Assembly (NCBI GenBank): GCA_019347725.1
Contig: JAHWKV010000027.1
Coordinates: 1 to 8,194, forward strand
DNA: 8,194 nucleotides
Reading direction: 5' to 3'
Source: Actinomycetota bacterium
Lineage (GTDB): Bacteria > Actinomycetota > CADDZG01 > JAHWKV01
The notes under the pieces were generated by a model. The model saw only the letters and a program-made list of their open reading frames with translations, ran no database searches and was not told the DNA's origin. Shown here piece after piece: positions 1 through 5,512 of this stretch. The translations under genes and the position numbers were made by a program. Positions within the stretch are counted from its first letter, which is position 1. Each line of letters begins with the position of its first letter.

Positions 1-134
1 TTCCGATCTACCGCCCGGCGGCGCATGCCGCCTTGTACGTACTCGTCGAGGCTCACCTCCCGGTGCTCCGCCAGCTCACCCAGGTAGCGGTGCAACATCG
101 CCAGCTTGTGCCGGACCAGGTCTTGACGCACCAT
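1..134 (-). CDS. HepT-like HEPN toxin (DUF86), N-terminal fragment, cut by window edge
   Basis: Reading the minus strand from the ATG at 134 gives an open frame to the window edge, starting MVRQDLVRHKLAMLHRYLGE and continuing with a SLDEYVQGG-type segment. This matches the start of HepT/DUF86 HEPN proteins: a basic helix with a Y-L-x-E-L motif, then a short SLDEYxxG turn. In type VII MntA-HepT systems, HepT is an all-helical HEPN ribonuclease toxin. About 44 residues are visible. The catalytic R-x4-6-H-x-Y motif lies in the C-terminal half and is outside the window, so activity cannot be judged. The start codon overlaps the stop of the upstream nucleotidyltransferase gene by one base (TGATG) and no Shine-Dalgarno is seen, so translation is probably coupled. 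The family call rests on the short N-terminus plus the neighbouring antitoxin-type gene. Confidence 0.75.
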   Translation of the reverse strand, partial: MVRQDLVRHKLAMLHRYLGELAEHREVSLDEYVQGGMRRRAVDR

Positions 135-508
135 CAGGAGTAGCGGGCGTTTAGGGCCTCGGCCTGCAGGCGGCGGAACTTGGCGGTGTCCATGTAACGC
201 TTGAACGCCCGCAGCCTGAACTCCTCGATCACCCCGGGACGGGCCTCAAACCGCGGTTTGCCGTCCTGCGCAGCTTCCTTGAGCAGCAGCGCCCCCGCCC
301 GGTTGAGGCACACCAGGTCTATATGGTCGCCTCCCCCCAGCGCCTCCCGCACAGCTTCCAGGTCTTCGCCGCCGTCGCCGAGGACGCCCGCGAACAAAAC
401 ACCCACGTCCAGGTCGCTGCCCGGGCGAGCCTGGTTACGGGCGCCGGAGCCGAACACCAGGATCAGATCCACTCCCAGCTCACGCAGGCGTTGCTCATCG
501 ATATCCAT
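134..508 (-). CDS. MntA-like minimal nucleotidyltransferase (type VII antitoxin)
   Basis: This is a 124-residue nucleotidyltransferase-fold protein. It carries the GS-x10-D-x-D signature (G20, S21, D32, D34), and the later D-H-I-D-L strand supplies the probable third carboxylate, D64, so the metal-binding triad looks intact. In characterised MntA-HepT pairs, the MNT protein transfers AMP from ATP onto a tyrosine of the HEPN toxin and silences it. That role is inferred here from the motif, the small size and the one-base overlap with the HEPN gene. The start at 508 begins MDIDEQRLRELGV just before the catalytic strand. No clear Shine-Dalgarno precedes it, and the stop of the cyclodeaminase gene lies 32 bp upstream, so the three minus-strand genes could share a transcript. 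The alternative is a stand-alone antitoxin-like nucleotidyltransferase. Confidence 0.85.
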   Translation of the reverse strand: MDIDEQRLRELGVDLILVFGSGARNQARPGSDLDVGVLFAGVLGDGGEDLEAVREALGGGDHIDLVCLNRAGALLLKEAAQDGKPRFEARPGVIEEFRLRAFKRYMDTAKFRRLQAEALNARYS

Positions 509-540
509 AGGCAAAGCATACGGGGCCGGGCACCTCACGC

Positions 541-1527
541 CTACAGCCCTATGGCCGATCCCGTGCCCTGCTCGCCGGCGCGCTCGTAGGCCAGTATCGC
601 CACCGCTATGTCCTGGATGGCCAGGCCGGTGGAGTCGAAGATGGTGATCTGCTCGTCGGAGGTACGGCCGGGTGAGGCGCCGGTGATCACCTCGCCCAGG
701 GTGGCCGCTACGTCCGACTCTGCGAAATCCCCGGACGCCACCGCCACGTTGATCTCCCCGCCGGCCACCGCCTGGTGCATCTCGTCGACCACCACCCGGG
801 CTTGCTTCAAAAGGGCCGGGTCCAGCTCCTGCTTGCCGGGGCCGTCGGCGCCCACCGCGTTGATGTGGGTGCCGGGCCGGATGTCGCAAGCCATCAGCAA
901 CGGCTCCCGGGAGGAGGTGACCGTGCACACCACGTCCGAGAGCGCCGCCTCGGCCGCGGTGTCGACCACCGAGATCTTCAGGTCCGGGTGGTCGGCGCGC
1001 ATCTGCTCCACCACCTCGTCCCGCTGGGCGTGCCCGGCCGGCGGCGCCCAAACCTTCACCTCGCGCAACGCCAGGACCTCGGCTACGGCCTGCAGCTGGT
1101 GGGCAGCCTGGGCGCCGGCGCCCACCAAGCCCAGCGTGGAAGACCCCGGCCGGGCCAGGTGGCGGGTGGCCACCGCGGAGGCCGCGGCGGTGCGCAGCGC
1201 GGTCAGCACCGAGGCCCCTATCAAGCACAAGGGCATCCCGGTCTCCTGCTCGTACAGCATGTAGGTACCGATGACCGCCGGCAGGCCTCGCTCAGGGTTA
1301 CGAGCGTGCGAGTTGACCAGCTTCACCCCGGCGTAGCGCTCCCCCAGCGCCGCCGGCATGGCCCGCAGGTCCCCGGAGTACTTGGGAAAATCCAGATACA
1401 CCTTGGCCGGCATCTGCGCCCTGCCCCCGGCAAACTCGACGAACGCCCGCTCCACGGCGTCGATCACCTCGGCGGTCGTGACCAGGGACGTAACGTCGGC
1501 CTCGGTCAGCACCTTGAACGTAGTCAT
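541..1527 (-). CDS. Ornithine cyclodeaminase / mu-crystallin family protein
   Basis: This is a 328-residue member of the ornithine cyclodeaminase/mu-crystallin family, which also contains archaeal-type alanine dehydrogenase and related amino or imino acid enzymes. Visible family features are K69 in GVKLVNSHA, R112 in LTALRTAAAS (carboxylate binding), the Rossmann turn GAGAQA at 136-141, the catalytic Asp at 228 in GADGPGKQELD, and the C-terminal FDSTGLAIQD segment (297-306). Length is typical. The GADGPGKQELDP form resembles alanine dehydrogenase-like members as much as true cyclodeaminases, so the substrate is not assigned. The start at 1527 (MTTFKVLTEADV) was chosen because family homology begins there. 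The frame stays open to an upstream ATG at 1596, adding 23 basic, Ala/Gly-rich residues, and neither start has a well-spaced Shine-Dalgarno. The gene is divergent from the DUF222-HNH gene. Confidence 0.88.
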   Translation of the reverse strand: MTTFKVLTEADVTSLVTTAEVIDAVERAFVEFAGGRAQMPAKVYLDFPKYSGDLRAMPAALGERYAGVKLVNSHARNPERGLPAVIGTYMLYEQETGMPLCLIGASVLTALRTAAASAVATRHLARPGSSTLGLVGAGAQAAHQLQAVAEVLALREVKVWAPPAGHAQRDEVVEQMRADHPDLKISVVDTAAEAALSDVVCTVTSSREPLLMACDIRPGTHINAVGADGPGKQELDPALLKQARVVVDEMHQAVAGGEINVAVASGDFAESDVAATLGEVITGASPGRTSDEQITIFDSTGLAIQDIAVAILAYERAGEQGTGSAIGL

Positions 1528-1607
1528 ACCTGCGAGCATAGTGCCCAGCCGGGCGCCTCCGGCGCGCAGCCGCGCGGACCCCCTAGATTTTGTCATAGTC
1601 TCCCAGT

Positions 1608-1613
1608 AAGATA
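1608..1613 (-). promoter_or_regulatory. Possible -10 element for the cyclodeaminase gene
   Basis: On the minus strand TATCTT fits the TAnnnT form of an actinobacterial -10 box. It would place a transcription start near 1601, only about five bases before the upstream ATG at 1596. The element overlaps the edge of the LexA-like box at 1612-1627. No good -35 hexamer is seen. Weak evidence, prediction by eye only. Confidence 0.3.
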
Positions 1614-1627
1614 GAACACACGTTCGA
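1612..1627. promoter_or_regulatory. LexA operator (SOS box) upstream of the DUF222-HNH gene
   Basis: The 16-mer TAGAACACACGTTCGA matches the actinobacterial LexA consensus TCGAAC-N4-GTTCGA at 11 of 12 defined positions; the only departure is A for C at the second base. It ends 22 bp before the start codon at 1650, next to a candidate -10 box. LexA boxes are known upstream of several 13E12 repeat-family (DUF222-HNH) genes in Mycobacterium tuberculosis, which fits this position. It also lies between the two divergent genes and overlaps a candidate -10 for the minus-strand gene, so it could act on both. Confidence 0.75.
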
Positions 1628-1633
1628 TACTAT
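1628..1633 (+). promoter_or_regulatory. Possible -10 element for the DUF222-HNH gene
   Basis: TACTAT fits TAnnnT and directly abuts the LexA box, so a bound repressor would block it. It predicts a very short untranslated leader of roughly 10 bases before the ATG at 1650, which agrees with the lack of a Shine-Dalgarno there. No convincing -35 element is visible. Confidence 0.4.
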
Positions 1634-1649
1634 TGATCGAGTCATCCAG

Positions 1650-2831
1650 ATGCTCGAGCCGGCTTTGGCGCAGCTTGACCTCGAAACCCTGGATCCGCAG
1701 GTTGCCCTGGAGCTAACCGGCAAGTTCAGCCGTCTGGAGCGCATGGGCGCCGCCGGCAAGGCCCTGTGCGGGAACCGGGTGGCCGAGTCCAACGCCTGGT
1801 ACGAGACGGGAGAGCGCTCCCCCGCGCATTGGGTGGCCTGGGAGTCCAAGTGCACAGTGGGCCACGCCCACAAGGTGTTGCAGACCGCGGAGCTGATCGG
1901 CGGGCTCGAATCCACCCAGGCGGCCTTCCGCCGGGGCGCCCTGTCGGAGCGGCAAGCGTTCGACATAGCCGACGCGGCCGGTGCGGATCCGCAAGCCGAG
2001 GCCGAGCTGCTGGCCCTGGCCGAGCACGAGAGCTTGCGCCGGTTGCGGCGGCGATGCGCTCAGGTCAAAGCCGCGGCCGGATCCCCGGAGGAAACTCACC
2101 GCAGAATCTGGGAAAACCGGTACCTGCGGCACTATACGGACTTGGAAGGTGCGTTCTGCCTGGAGGGCCGGATGACTACTTCGGACGGCGCCAAGGTACT
2201 GGCCGCATTGGAGCCGGTCCGACAACAGCTTTTCAACCGATACCGCAAAGAGCCGTTGGGCAAGGTTCGTCCGGATGCGGTCCTGGCCGACGCGCCGGTG
2301 GAGCTTGCCTCGCAAGCGGGGCAGACGCCGGAGGATGCCTTCCGGCCCAATCCCTCGGCTGTGGTACATGTGCGGGTCGATCACTCGGCACTGGTCCGGG
2401 GTGAGATTGCCCCCGGCGAGATCTGCGAAGTCCCGGGCGTTGGACCGATCCCGGTCTCAGCGGCTCGGGCGTTCGCCTCGGATGCGTTTTTGTGCGCACT
2501 GGCCACCGACGGCAAGGACGTAACCGCCGTATCGCACCTCGGTCGCACTATCCCGGCCCACCTGCGGACCGCCCTGATGGAGCGGGATCCCAGATGCGTC
2601 GTGCCGGGCTGCACGCATGAGGGACCCCTGGAGATCGACCACATCAAACCGGTAGCCGAAGGGGGCCCGACGGAGCTGAACAACCTGGCTCGCCTGTGCA
2701 GGTGGCATCACTACAAGAAGACGTACCGCGGGTACCGGCTCAAACGGGTGGCCGGCGGCTGGACGTGGTCGACCAGAGATGGTCCACCGCCGGACCCCGA
2801 AGCCGCTCAGCCGGAATTAGTTTTTTCTTGA
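1650..2831 (+). CDS. DUF222 / HNH endonuclease (13E12 repeat family)
   Basis: This is a 393-residue two-part protein. Roughly residues 15-300 form the helical DUF222 region, including the hallmark segment around 173-195 (MTTSDGAKVLAALEPV). The C-terminal HNH nuclease domain spans about 310-356. It has zinc-ligand candidates C316, C321 and C350, the D330-H331 first histidine, N344/N345, and H353/H354, so the beta-beta-alpha metal fold looks complete. The family is abundant and often multicopy in Actinobacteria; its physiological role is unsettled, with DNA damage response and selfish spread both suggested. The frame has no ATG, GTG or TTG upstream of 1650 before an in-frame stop at 1596, which fixes the start. 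The LexA box 22 bp upstream predicts SOS induction. It is convergent with rplL, separated by paired hairpins. Base composition resembles its neighbours, with no mobile-element ends seen. Confidence 0.93.
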   Translation: MLEPALAQLDLETLDPQVALELTGKFSRLERMGAAGKALCGNRVAESNAWYETGERSPAHWVAWESKCTVGHAHKVLQTAELIGGLESTQAAFRRGALSERQAFDIADAAGADPQAEAELLALAEHESLRRLRRRCAQVKAAAGSPEETHRRIWENRYLRHYTDLEGAFCLEGRMTTSDGAKVLAALEPVRQQLFNRYRKEPLGKVRPDAVLADAPVELASQAGQTPEDAFRPNPSAVVHVRVDHSALVRGEIAPGEICEVPGVGPIPVSAARAFASDAFLCALATDGKDVTAVSHLGRTIPAHLRTALMERDPRCVVPGCTHEGPLEIDHIKPVAEGGPTELNNLARLCRWHHYKKTYRGYRLKRVAGGWTWSTRDGPPPDPEAAQPELVFS

Positions 2832-2840
2832 CGAGCAAAC

Positions 2841-2876
2841 GCGCCGCCGCCCACCGGTTTGTCGGTGGGCAGGCGC
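2841..2876. terminator. Hairpin downstream of the DUF222-HNH gene
   Basis: GCCCACCG (2849-2856) pairs perfectly with CGGTGGGC (2863-2870) around a six-base loop. An outer GCGCC/GGCGC pairing (2841-2845 with 2872-2876) sits across a small internal bulge. It starts ten bases after the stop at 2831. Neither side has a proper T-tract; the T-run at 2819-2826 lies before the hairpin on the plus strand. It is best read as part of a bidirectional terminator between convergent genes. Confidence 0.6.
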
Positions 2877-2878
2877 GC

Positions 2879-2913
2879 AACCGCCCGCCTTCCCTTTCGG
2901 GCGGCGGGCGGTT
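2879..2913. terminator. Hairpin downstream of rplL
   Basis: AACCGCCCGCC (2879-2889) is a perfect 11-bp inverted match to GGCGGGCGGTT (2903-2913), beginning ten bases after the rplL stop when read on the minus strand. An alternative register (CCGCCCG with CGGGCGG) also pairs. The stem is very GC-rich but has only weakly T-rich flanks, so termination may rely on stem strength or on Rho. It is probably the end of the rplJ-rplL transcript. Confidence 0.65.
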
Positions 2914-2923
2914 AATCAGGTTC

Positions 2924-3310
2924 TTACTTTAGCTCTACGGTCGCTCCTGCGGCCTCGAGCTGCTCCTTGGCCTTTTCGGCCGCTTCCTTGGGCGCCTTCT
3001 CCAGCACCGGCTTGGGAGCTGCCTCGACCAGGTCCTTGGCTTCCTTCAGACCCAGTGAGGTCAACGAACGGACCTCCTTGATGACCTGGATCTTCTTGTC
3101 GCCCACAGCGGTGAGCACGACGTCGAACTCGTCCTGCTCCTCGGCTTCCTCGGCCGGGGCTGCAGCGCCGCCGCCGGCAGCGGCGGCCATTACCTGCGGC
3201 GCTGCGGTTACGCCGAACTTCTCTTCAAACGACTTTACGAACTCACTGAGCTCCAGGACGCTCATCTCGCCTATGGCGTCCAGTAGCTCGTCTGGCGATG
3301 TCTTTGCCAT
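2924..3310 (-). CDS. rplL: Large ribosomal subunit protein bL12 (L7/L12)
   Basis: This is a 128-residue protein of typical bL12 length. Residues 1-35 form the dimerisation and L10-binding domain ([19 protein letters not shown]). A flexible Ala/Gly/Glu-rich hinge follows at about 38-60. The C-terminal domain carries the factor-binding motif [20 protein letters not shown] (71-90) and ends [10 protein letters not shown]. Multiple copies form the ribosomal stalk with L10 and recruit EF-Tu and EF-G. AAAGGAGT at 3318-3325 is a strong Shine-Dalgarno, seven bases before the ATG at 3310. The rplJ stop lies 19 bp upstream, so the two genes are co-transcribed. The gene ends just before paired hairpins that separate it from the convergent nuclease gene. 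Confidence 0.99.
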   Translation of the reverse strand: MAKTSPDELLDAIGEMSVLELSEFVKSFEEKFGVTAAPQVMAAAAGGGAAAPAEEAEEQDEFDVVLTAVGDKKIQVIKEVRSLTSLGLKEAKDLVEAAPKPVLEKAPKEAAEKAKEQLEAAGATVELK

Positions 3311-3329
3311 TTAAGTAACTCCTTTAGAT

Positions 3330-3878
3330 CTACTCGGATTCGCCTGCGGCGTCCGGTGCTTCAGATTGCTTTTGCTGACTCAGCGCGTACAGAGCGTTGC
3401 CCAGGTTGCCCAGCGGGGCGTGAAGCAGACCCGCCAACTCCTGGATCGGGGAGACCAGCAGACCGGCCAGCTGCGCCAAAAGCACGTCCCGGGACTCGAT
3501 CTTGGCCAGGGACTGCGCCTCCTCGGCGGTAAGCACCTTGCCGTCCAGAAGACCGCCTTTGACCACCAAGGACGGATACTCCTTGGCCGCGGCGTCCAGG
3601 CCCTTGGCTGCATCGACAACGTCTCCGTTGACGAACGCGATCGCCGTGGACCCCTCCATGAACGGAATCAGGTCCTCGAGATCGGCCTCCCTGGCCGCGA
3701 TCCGGCCCAGGCTGTTCTTGATAATCCCGAACTTGGCGCCGGAGTCGGACAGCTTGCGCCGCACCTGCATCATCTCGCCGACTTTGAGCCCTGAGAACTC
3801 GGCCAGCAGGGCCCCGTCCACGGACTGAAGTTTGCCCTTCAGCTCCTGCACCGCCTTGACCTTCTGAGGTGTAGGCAT
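3330..3878 (-). CDS. rplJ: Large ribosomal subunit protein uL10
   Basis: This is a 182-residue protein that binds 23S rRNA at the base of the stalk and carries L12 dimers on its C-terminal helix. The N-terminal domain shows the usual MPTPQKVKAVQELK start, the ALLAEFSGLKVGEM strand region (23-36), and FGIIKNSLGRIAA (50-62), which resembles the conserved K-N-[ST]-L segment. Residues 151-170 (LLHAPLGNLGNALYALSQQK) form the L12-binding helix, followed by an acidic tail. The frame stays open upstream to 4055, but the start at 3878 is supported by homology and by a Shine-Dalgarno (AAAGGGAGC, 3886-3894). The upstream region is a structured regulatory leader, not coding. The gene is followed 19 bp later by rplL. 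Confidence 0.98.
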   Translation of the reverse strand: MPTPQKVKAVQELKGKLQSVDGALLAEFSGLKVGEMMQVRRKLSDSGAKFGIIKNSLGRIAAREADLEDLIPFMEGSTAIAFVNGDVVDAAKGLDAAAKEYPSLVVKGGLLDGKVLTAEEAQSLAKIESRDVLLAQLAGLLVSPIQELAGLLHAPLGNLGNALYALSQQKQSEAPDAAGESE

Positions 3879-3924
3879 GTTCCCAGCTCCCTTTACTCGG
3901 GCCCGGCTAACCAGACCCCTACAC

Positions 3925-3955
3925 AAAAAAACGACCCGCCGAAGACGACAGGTCG
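3925..3955 (-). terminator. Intrinsic terminator inside the rplJ leader (attenuator)
   Basis: On the minus strand CGACCTGTCG-TCTT-CGGCGGGTCG forms a 10-bp stem (two G-U pairs) with a four-base loop, followed at once by seven T residues (3931-3925). This is a textbook intrinsic terminator, yet it sits only about 46 bp upstream of the rplJ start and downstream of the likely rplJ promoter. Premature termination in an L10 leader is known from Bacillus subtilis, where the L10-L12 complex favours the terminator. The same logic is inferred here. Confidence 0.8.
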
Positions 3956-4053
3956 AAAAGAAGAACTTCGCAAAAAGATTCGTTTCGCCTGGGCAGGCCC
4001 CGTTGTTACTAAGGCTTAAGCGCTCGTGAGCGCACCTGCTATCTTCGGCAGAC
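3956..4053 (-). ncRNA. Probable L10 (rplJL) autoregulatory leader RNA
   Basis: The transcribed leader of rplJ begins near 4051 and contains several small stems before the attenuator. These are CTGC/GCAG (4048-4051 with 4036-4039) enclosing CGAAGATA, a GCGCT-CGTG-AGCGC hairpin (4020-4033), and a CGCCTG/CAGGC stem near 3987-3999. The opening CTGCCGAAGATAGCAGGTG resembles the L10-binding region of known bacterial L10 leaders (Rfam L10_leader), as recalled from the family and not searched. Free L10-L12 complex would bind here and repress its own operon. The exact antiterminator pairing was not resolved by eye. Confidence 0.6.
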
Positions 4054-4057
4054 ACTC

Positions 4058-4063
4058 ACATTA
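4058..4063 (-). promoter_or_regulatory. Possible -10 element of the rplJ-rplL promoter
   Basis: TAATGT on the minus strand fits TAnnnT and predicts a start near 4051, exactly where the structured L10 leader begins. The -35 region around 4081-4086 is poor. The promoter diverges from the one for the plus-strand gene at 4131. Confidence 0.45.
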
Positions 4064-4093
4064 CCAGATTTACATTCGCACGACCCTGCCGGG

Positions 4094-4123
4094 GTGACTA
4101 GACACCCTCCCCGCGGGTATACA
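4094..4123 (+). promoter_or_regulatory. Promoter of the pentapeptide-like gene, probably leaderless
   Basis: GTGACT (4094-4099) and TATACA (4118-4123) form a -35/-10 pair with an 18-bp spacer. The -10 ends seven bases before the ATG at 4131, so transcription should start at or next to the first base of the start codon, giving a leaderless mRNA. This is common in Actinobacteria and agrees with the lack of a well-placed Shine-Dalgarno. The spacer holds the palindrome CCCGCGGG. Confidence 0.6.
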
Positions 4124-4130
4124 AGTAGGC

Positions 4131-4496
4131 ATGACCGCACCCGAGCAACAGTTCACCGATACCACCGTCCGCCTTTGCGAATACACCGACGCCACACTCG
4201 AGTTGCGGGGCCTGGAGTTCAACCGCTGCCGCATCGTCGGCCCCATTGTGCTGGTGCCCATGGACTGCACCTTTGACGACTGCAGCTTCGATTCACCGTC
4301 GGTCGACGCCATGTTCTGGGAGATCCCCCCGGACCGCACCTTTGTCGTGGGTGCTATAGCCGCGGTTGAGTGCACCTTTGTGGGCTGCAGCTTCTCTCAG
4401 GTAGGCCTCGGAGGTTCCTCGGAGACCAGGACCATGATCGAGGACGAGCTGCGCCTGGAGGCTAGCCAATCCGCACAGACGCACCGAGAACCCTAA
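4131..4496 (+). CDS. Small pentapeptide-repeat-like protein, function unknown
   Basis: This is a 121-residue protein with two copies of a C-[ST]-F-x-x motif pair, CTFDDCSF (46-53) and CTFVGCSF (81-88), spaced 35 residues apart. Each is followed or preceded by short beta-type strands (LELRGLEFNRCRIVGPIVL; VVGAIAAVE). Cys-x-Phe every five residues is the core pattern of a right-handed quadrilateral beta-helix, so a short helix of a few coils is likely. No catalytic motif, signal peptide or membrane segment is seen. The start is supported by a -10 box placed for a leaderless mRNA. The gene lies on the opposite strand inside the rplA-rplJ gap and diverges from rplJ. Base composition is like the neighbours. 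Reality of the gene is likely; function is not recognised. Confidence 0.75.
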   Translation: MTAPEQQFTDTTVRLCEYTDATLELRGLEFNRCRIVGPIVLVPMDCTFDDCSFDSPSVDAMFWEIPPDRTFVVGAIAAVECTFVGCSFSQVGLGGSSETRTMIEDELRLEASQSAQTHREP

Positions 4497-4647
4497 CCGC
4501 CCGCTCGGCAAGCCGGATACGCCTAAAGGAAGAGCCATGCGACAGCACGATGGCTACTCCCGTGGGCTCGTGGGACTCGGCGACCTCGCCGGCCGGCTGA
4601 TCTTTCTTGGGGGCCGCCTCAGGTACTTGCTCTTGGGTGTTGTCCAT
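4462..4647 (-). CDS. Possible 61-residue small protein downstream of rplA
   Basis: This minus-strand frame starts at an ATG with a reasonable Shine-Dalgarno (TGGAG near 4655-4659, spacing seven). It encodes an acidic, Pro/Ala-rich N-terminal half (MDNTQEQVPEAAPKKDQPAG) and a less convincing basic C-terminal half rich in Arg and Val. It lies 77 bp after the rplA stop in the same direction, so it could be the last gene of that transcript. Against it, the end overlaps the 3' end of the plus-strand pentapeptide-like gene by 35 bp, and a competing plus-strand frame with a better ribosome site covers most of the same bases. No family is recognised. Confidence 0.3.
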   Translation of the reverse strand: MDNTQEQVPEAAPKKDQPAGEVAESHEPTGVAIVLSHGSSFRRIRLAERAVRVLGASVRIG

Positions 4648-4701
4648 GGTCTATCTCCAGGCCGAGACTCGTTTGCTTGGAGATTAATTTTGCCCATGTA
4701 G
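4537..4701 (+). CDS. Possible 54-residue small protein, plus strand
   Basis: The ATG at 4537 follows a good Shine-Dalgarno (AAAGGAAG, six-base spacing) and lies 40 bp after the stop of the pentapeptide-like gene. The frame encodes MRQHDGYSRGLVGLGDLAGR and then a hydrophobic stretch with IFLGG and RYLLLGVVHGL, and ends at TAG 4699-4701. Residues 22-41 could form an amphipathic or membrane-surface helix. Codon third positions are GC-rich in the first half only. It overlaps the opposite-strand small frame, and at most one is likely to be real. It also reaches within 24 bp of the convergent rplA stop. Confidence 0.3.
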   Translation: MRQHDGYSRGLVGLGDLAGRLIFLGGRLRYLLLGVVHGLSPGRDSFAWRLILPM

Positions 4702-4724
4702 TCAAGGACTGAAACGCCAGCTTT

Positions 4725-5441
4725 CTATGCGGCGGAAACCGGCTTTACTTCCTTCACCGCGTTGGGGTCGATGCGCACGCCCGGGCCCATGGTGGAGGAC
4801 ACGGCCAGGGACCTTAGGTACTTGCCCTTGGATGCCGATGGCTTGGCCCGCATGATCTCGTCGACCACGGTCAGGTAGTTGGCCGCCAGGTCCTCCACAG
4901 AAAACGAGGCCTTGCCGATTACGGTGTGGACGTTGGCCTGCCGGTCGGTCTTGTACTCGATCTTGCCGGCCTTGAACTCACTTACGGTACGCGCCACGTC
5001 GGTGGTCACGGTGCCGGTCTTGGGGTTGGGCATCAAACCGCGGGGGCCGAGGATCCGCCCGAGCTTTCCGACCACCGGCATCATGTCCGGAGTAGCTATC
5101 GCCACGTCGAAGTCGGTGAAGCCCTTCTCGATCTTTTCGGCAAGATCGGCGTCGCCCACGATGTCGGCGCCGGCGTCGGTGGCTTCCTTGGCTTTGTCGG
5201 CCTGAGCAAAGACGGCCACCCGCATCTTCTTGCCGGTGCCCTTGGGCAAGGAAACCGTTCCGCGCACCTGCTGCTCGGCCTTGCGGACGTCCAGACCCAG
5301 GCGCATGTTCAGCTCCACCGTCTCGTCGAACTTGGAGCCGGCCATGCTCTTCACCAGCTCGAGCGCCTCTACGGGCTGGTGGAGCTTGGAGCGGTCAAAG
5401 GTCTTAAAGGCGGCTTCGTACCGCTTGCCGGACTTGGTCAT
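4725..5441 (-). CDS. rplA: Large ribosomal subunit protein uL1
   Basis: This is a 238-residue protein of normal uL1 length, which binds the 23S rRNA L1 stalk and helps release deacylated tRNA from the E site. In many bacteria it also represses its own operon mRNA. Visible landmarks are the N-terminal [16 protein letters not shown], the [20 protein letters not shown] strand-helix (74-93), and the signature [20 protein letters not shown] (125-144). The C-terminal [20 protein letters not shown] follows at 204-223. A strong Shine-Dalgarno (GAAGGAG, 5448-5454) precedes the start by six bases. The rplK stop is 71 bp upstream. No intrinsic terminator was found between this gene and rplJ other than the leader attenuator, so some readthrough into rplJ is possible. 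Confidence 0.99.
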   Translation of the reverse strand: MTKSGKRYEAAFKTFDRSKLHQPVEALELVKSMAGSKFDETVELNMRLGLDVRKAEQQVRGTVSLPKGTGKKMRVAVFAQADKAKEATDAGADIVGDADLAEKIEKGFTDFDVAIATPDMMPVVGKLGRILGPRGLMPNPKTGTVTTDVARTVSEFKAGKIEYKTDRQANVHTVIGKASFSVEDLAANYLTVVDEIMRAKPSASKGKYLRSLAVSSTMGPGVRIDPNAVKEVKPVSAA

Positions 5442-5512
5442 TGCGTTCTCCTTCTTAAGTCGACCGGGGGCCTTCCCCGCGTCTGCTGCCCTCGCTTAGC
5501 TGGCGTCCGCCG

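Noticed and set aside
509..1228. Long minus-strand frame upstream of the nucleotidyltransferase start, rich in Gly/Arg
   Set aside because: It overlaps the well-supported cyclodeaminase gene in another frame of the same strand. Only the part after 508 matches a family.
775..1614. Plus-strand 279-residue frame opposite the cyclodeaminase gene
   Set aside because: The composition (Gly, Arg, His, Leu-rich, no motifs) is that of an antisense shadow of a high-GC gene.
1650..2831. DUF222-HNH gene as part of an insertion sequence or intron
   Set aside because: No terminal repeats, target duplication or disrupted host gene are visible; it stands as a normal single gene with its own promoter and terminator.
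3879..4055. Upstream extension of the rplJ frame by 59 residues
   Set aside because: The region is the regulatory leader with a terminator hairpin. L10 homology and the Shine-Dalgarno place the start at 3878.
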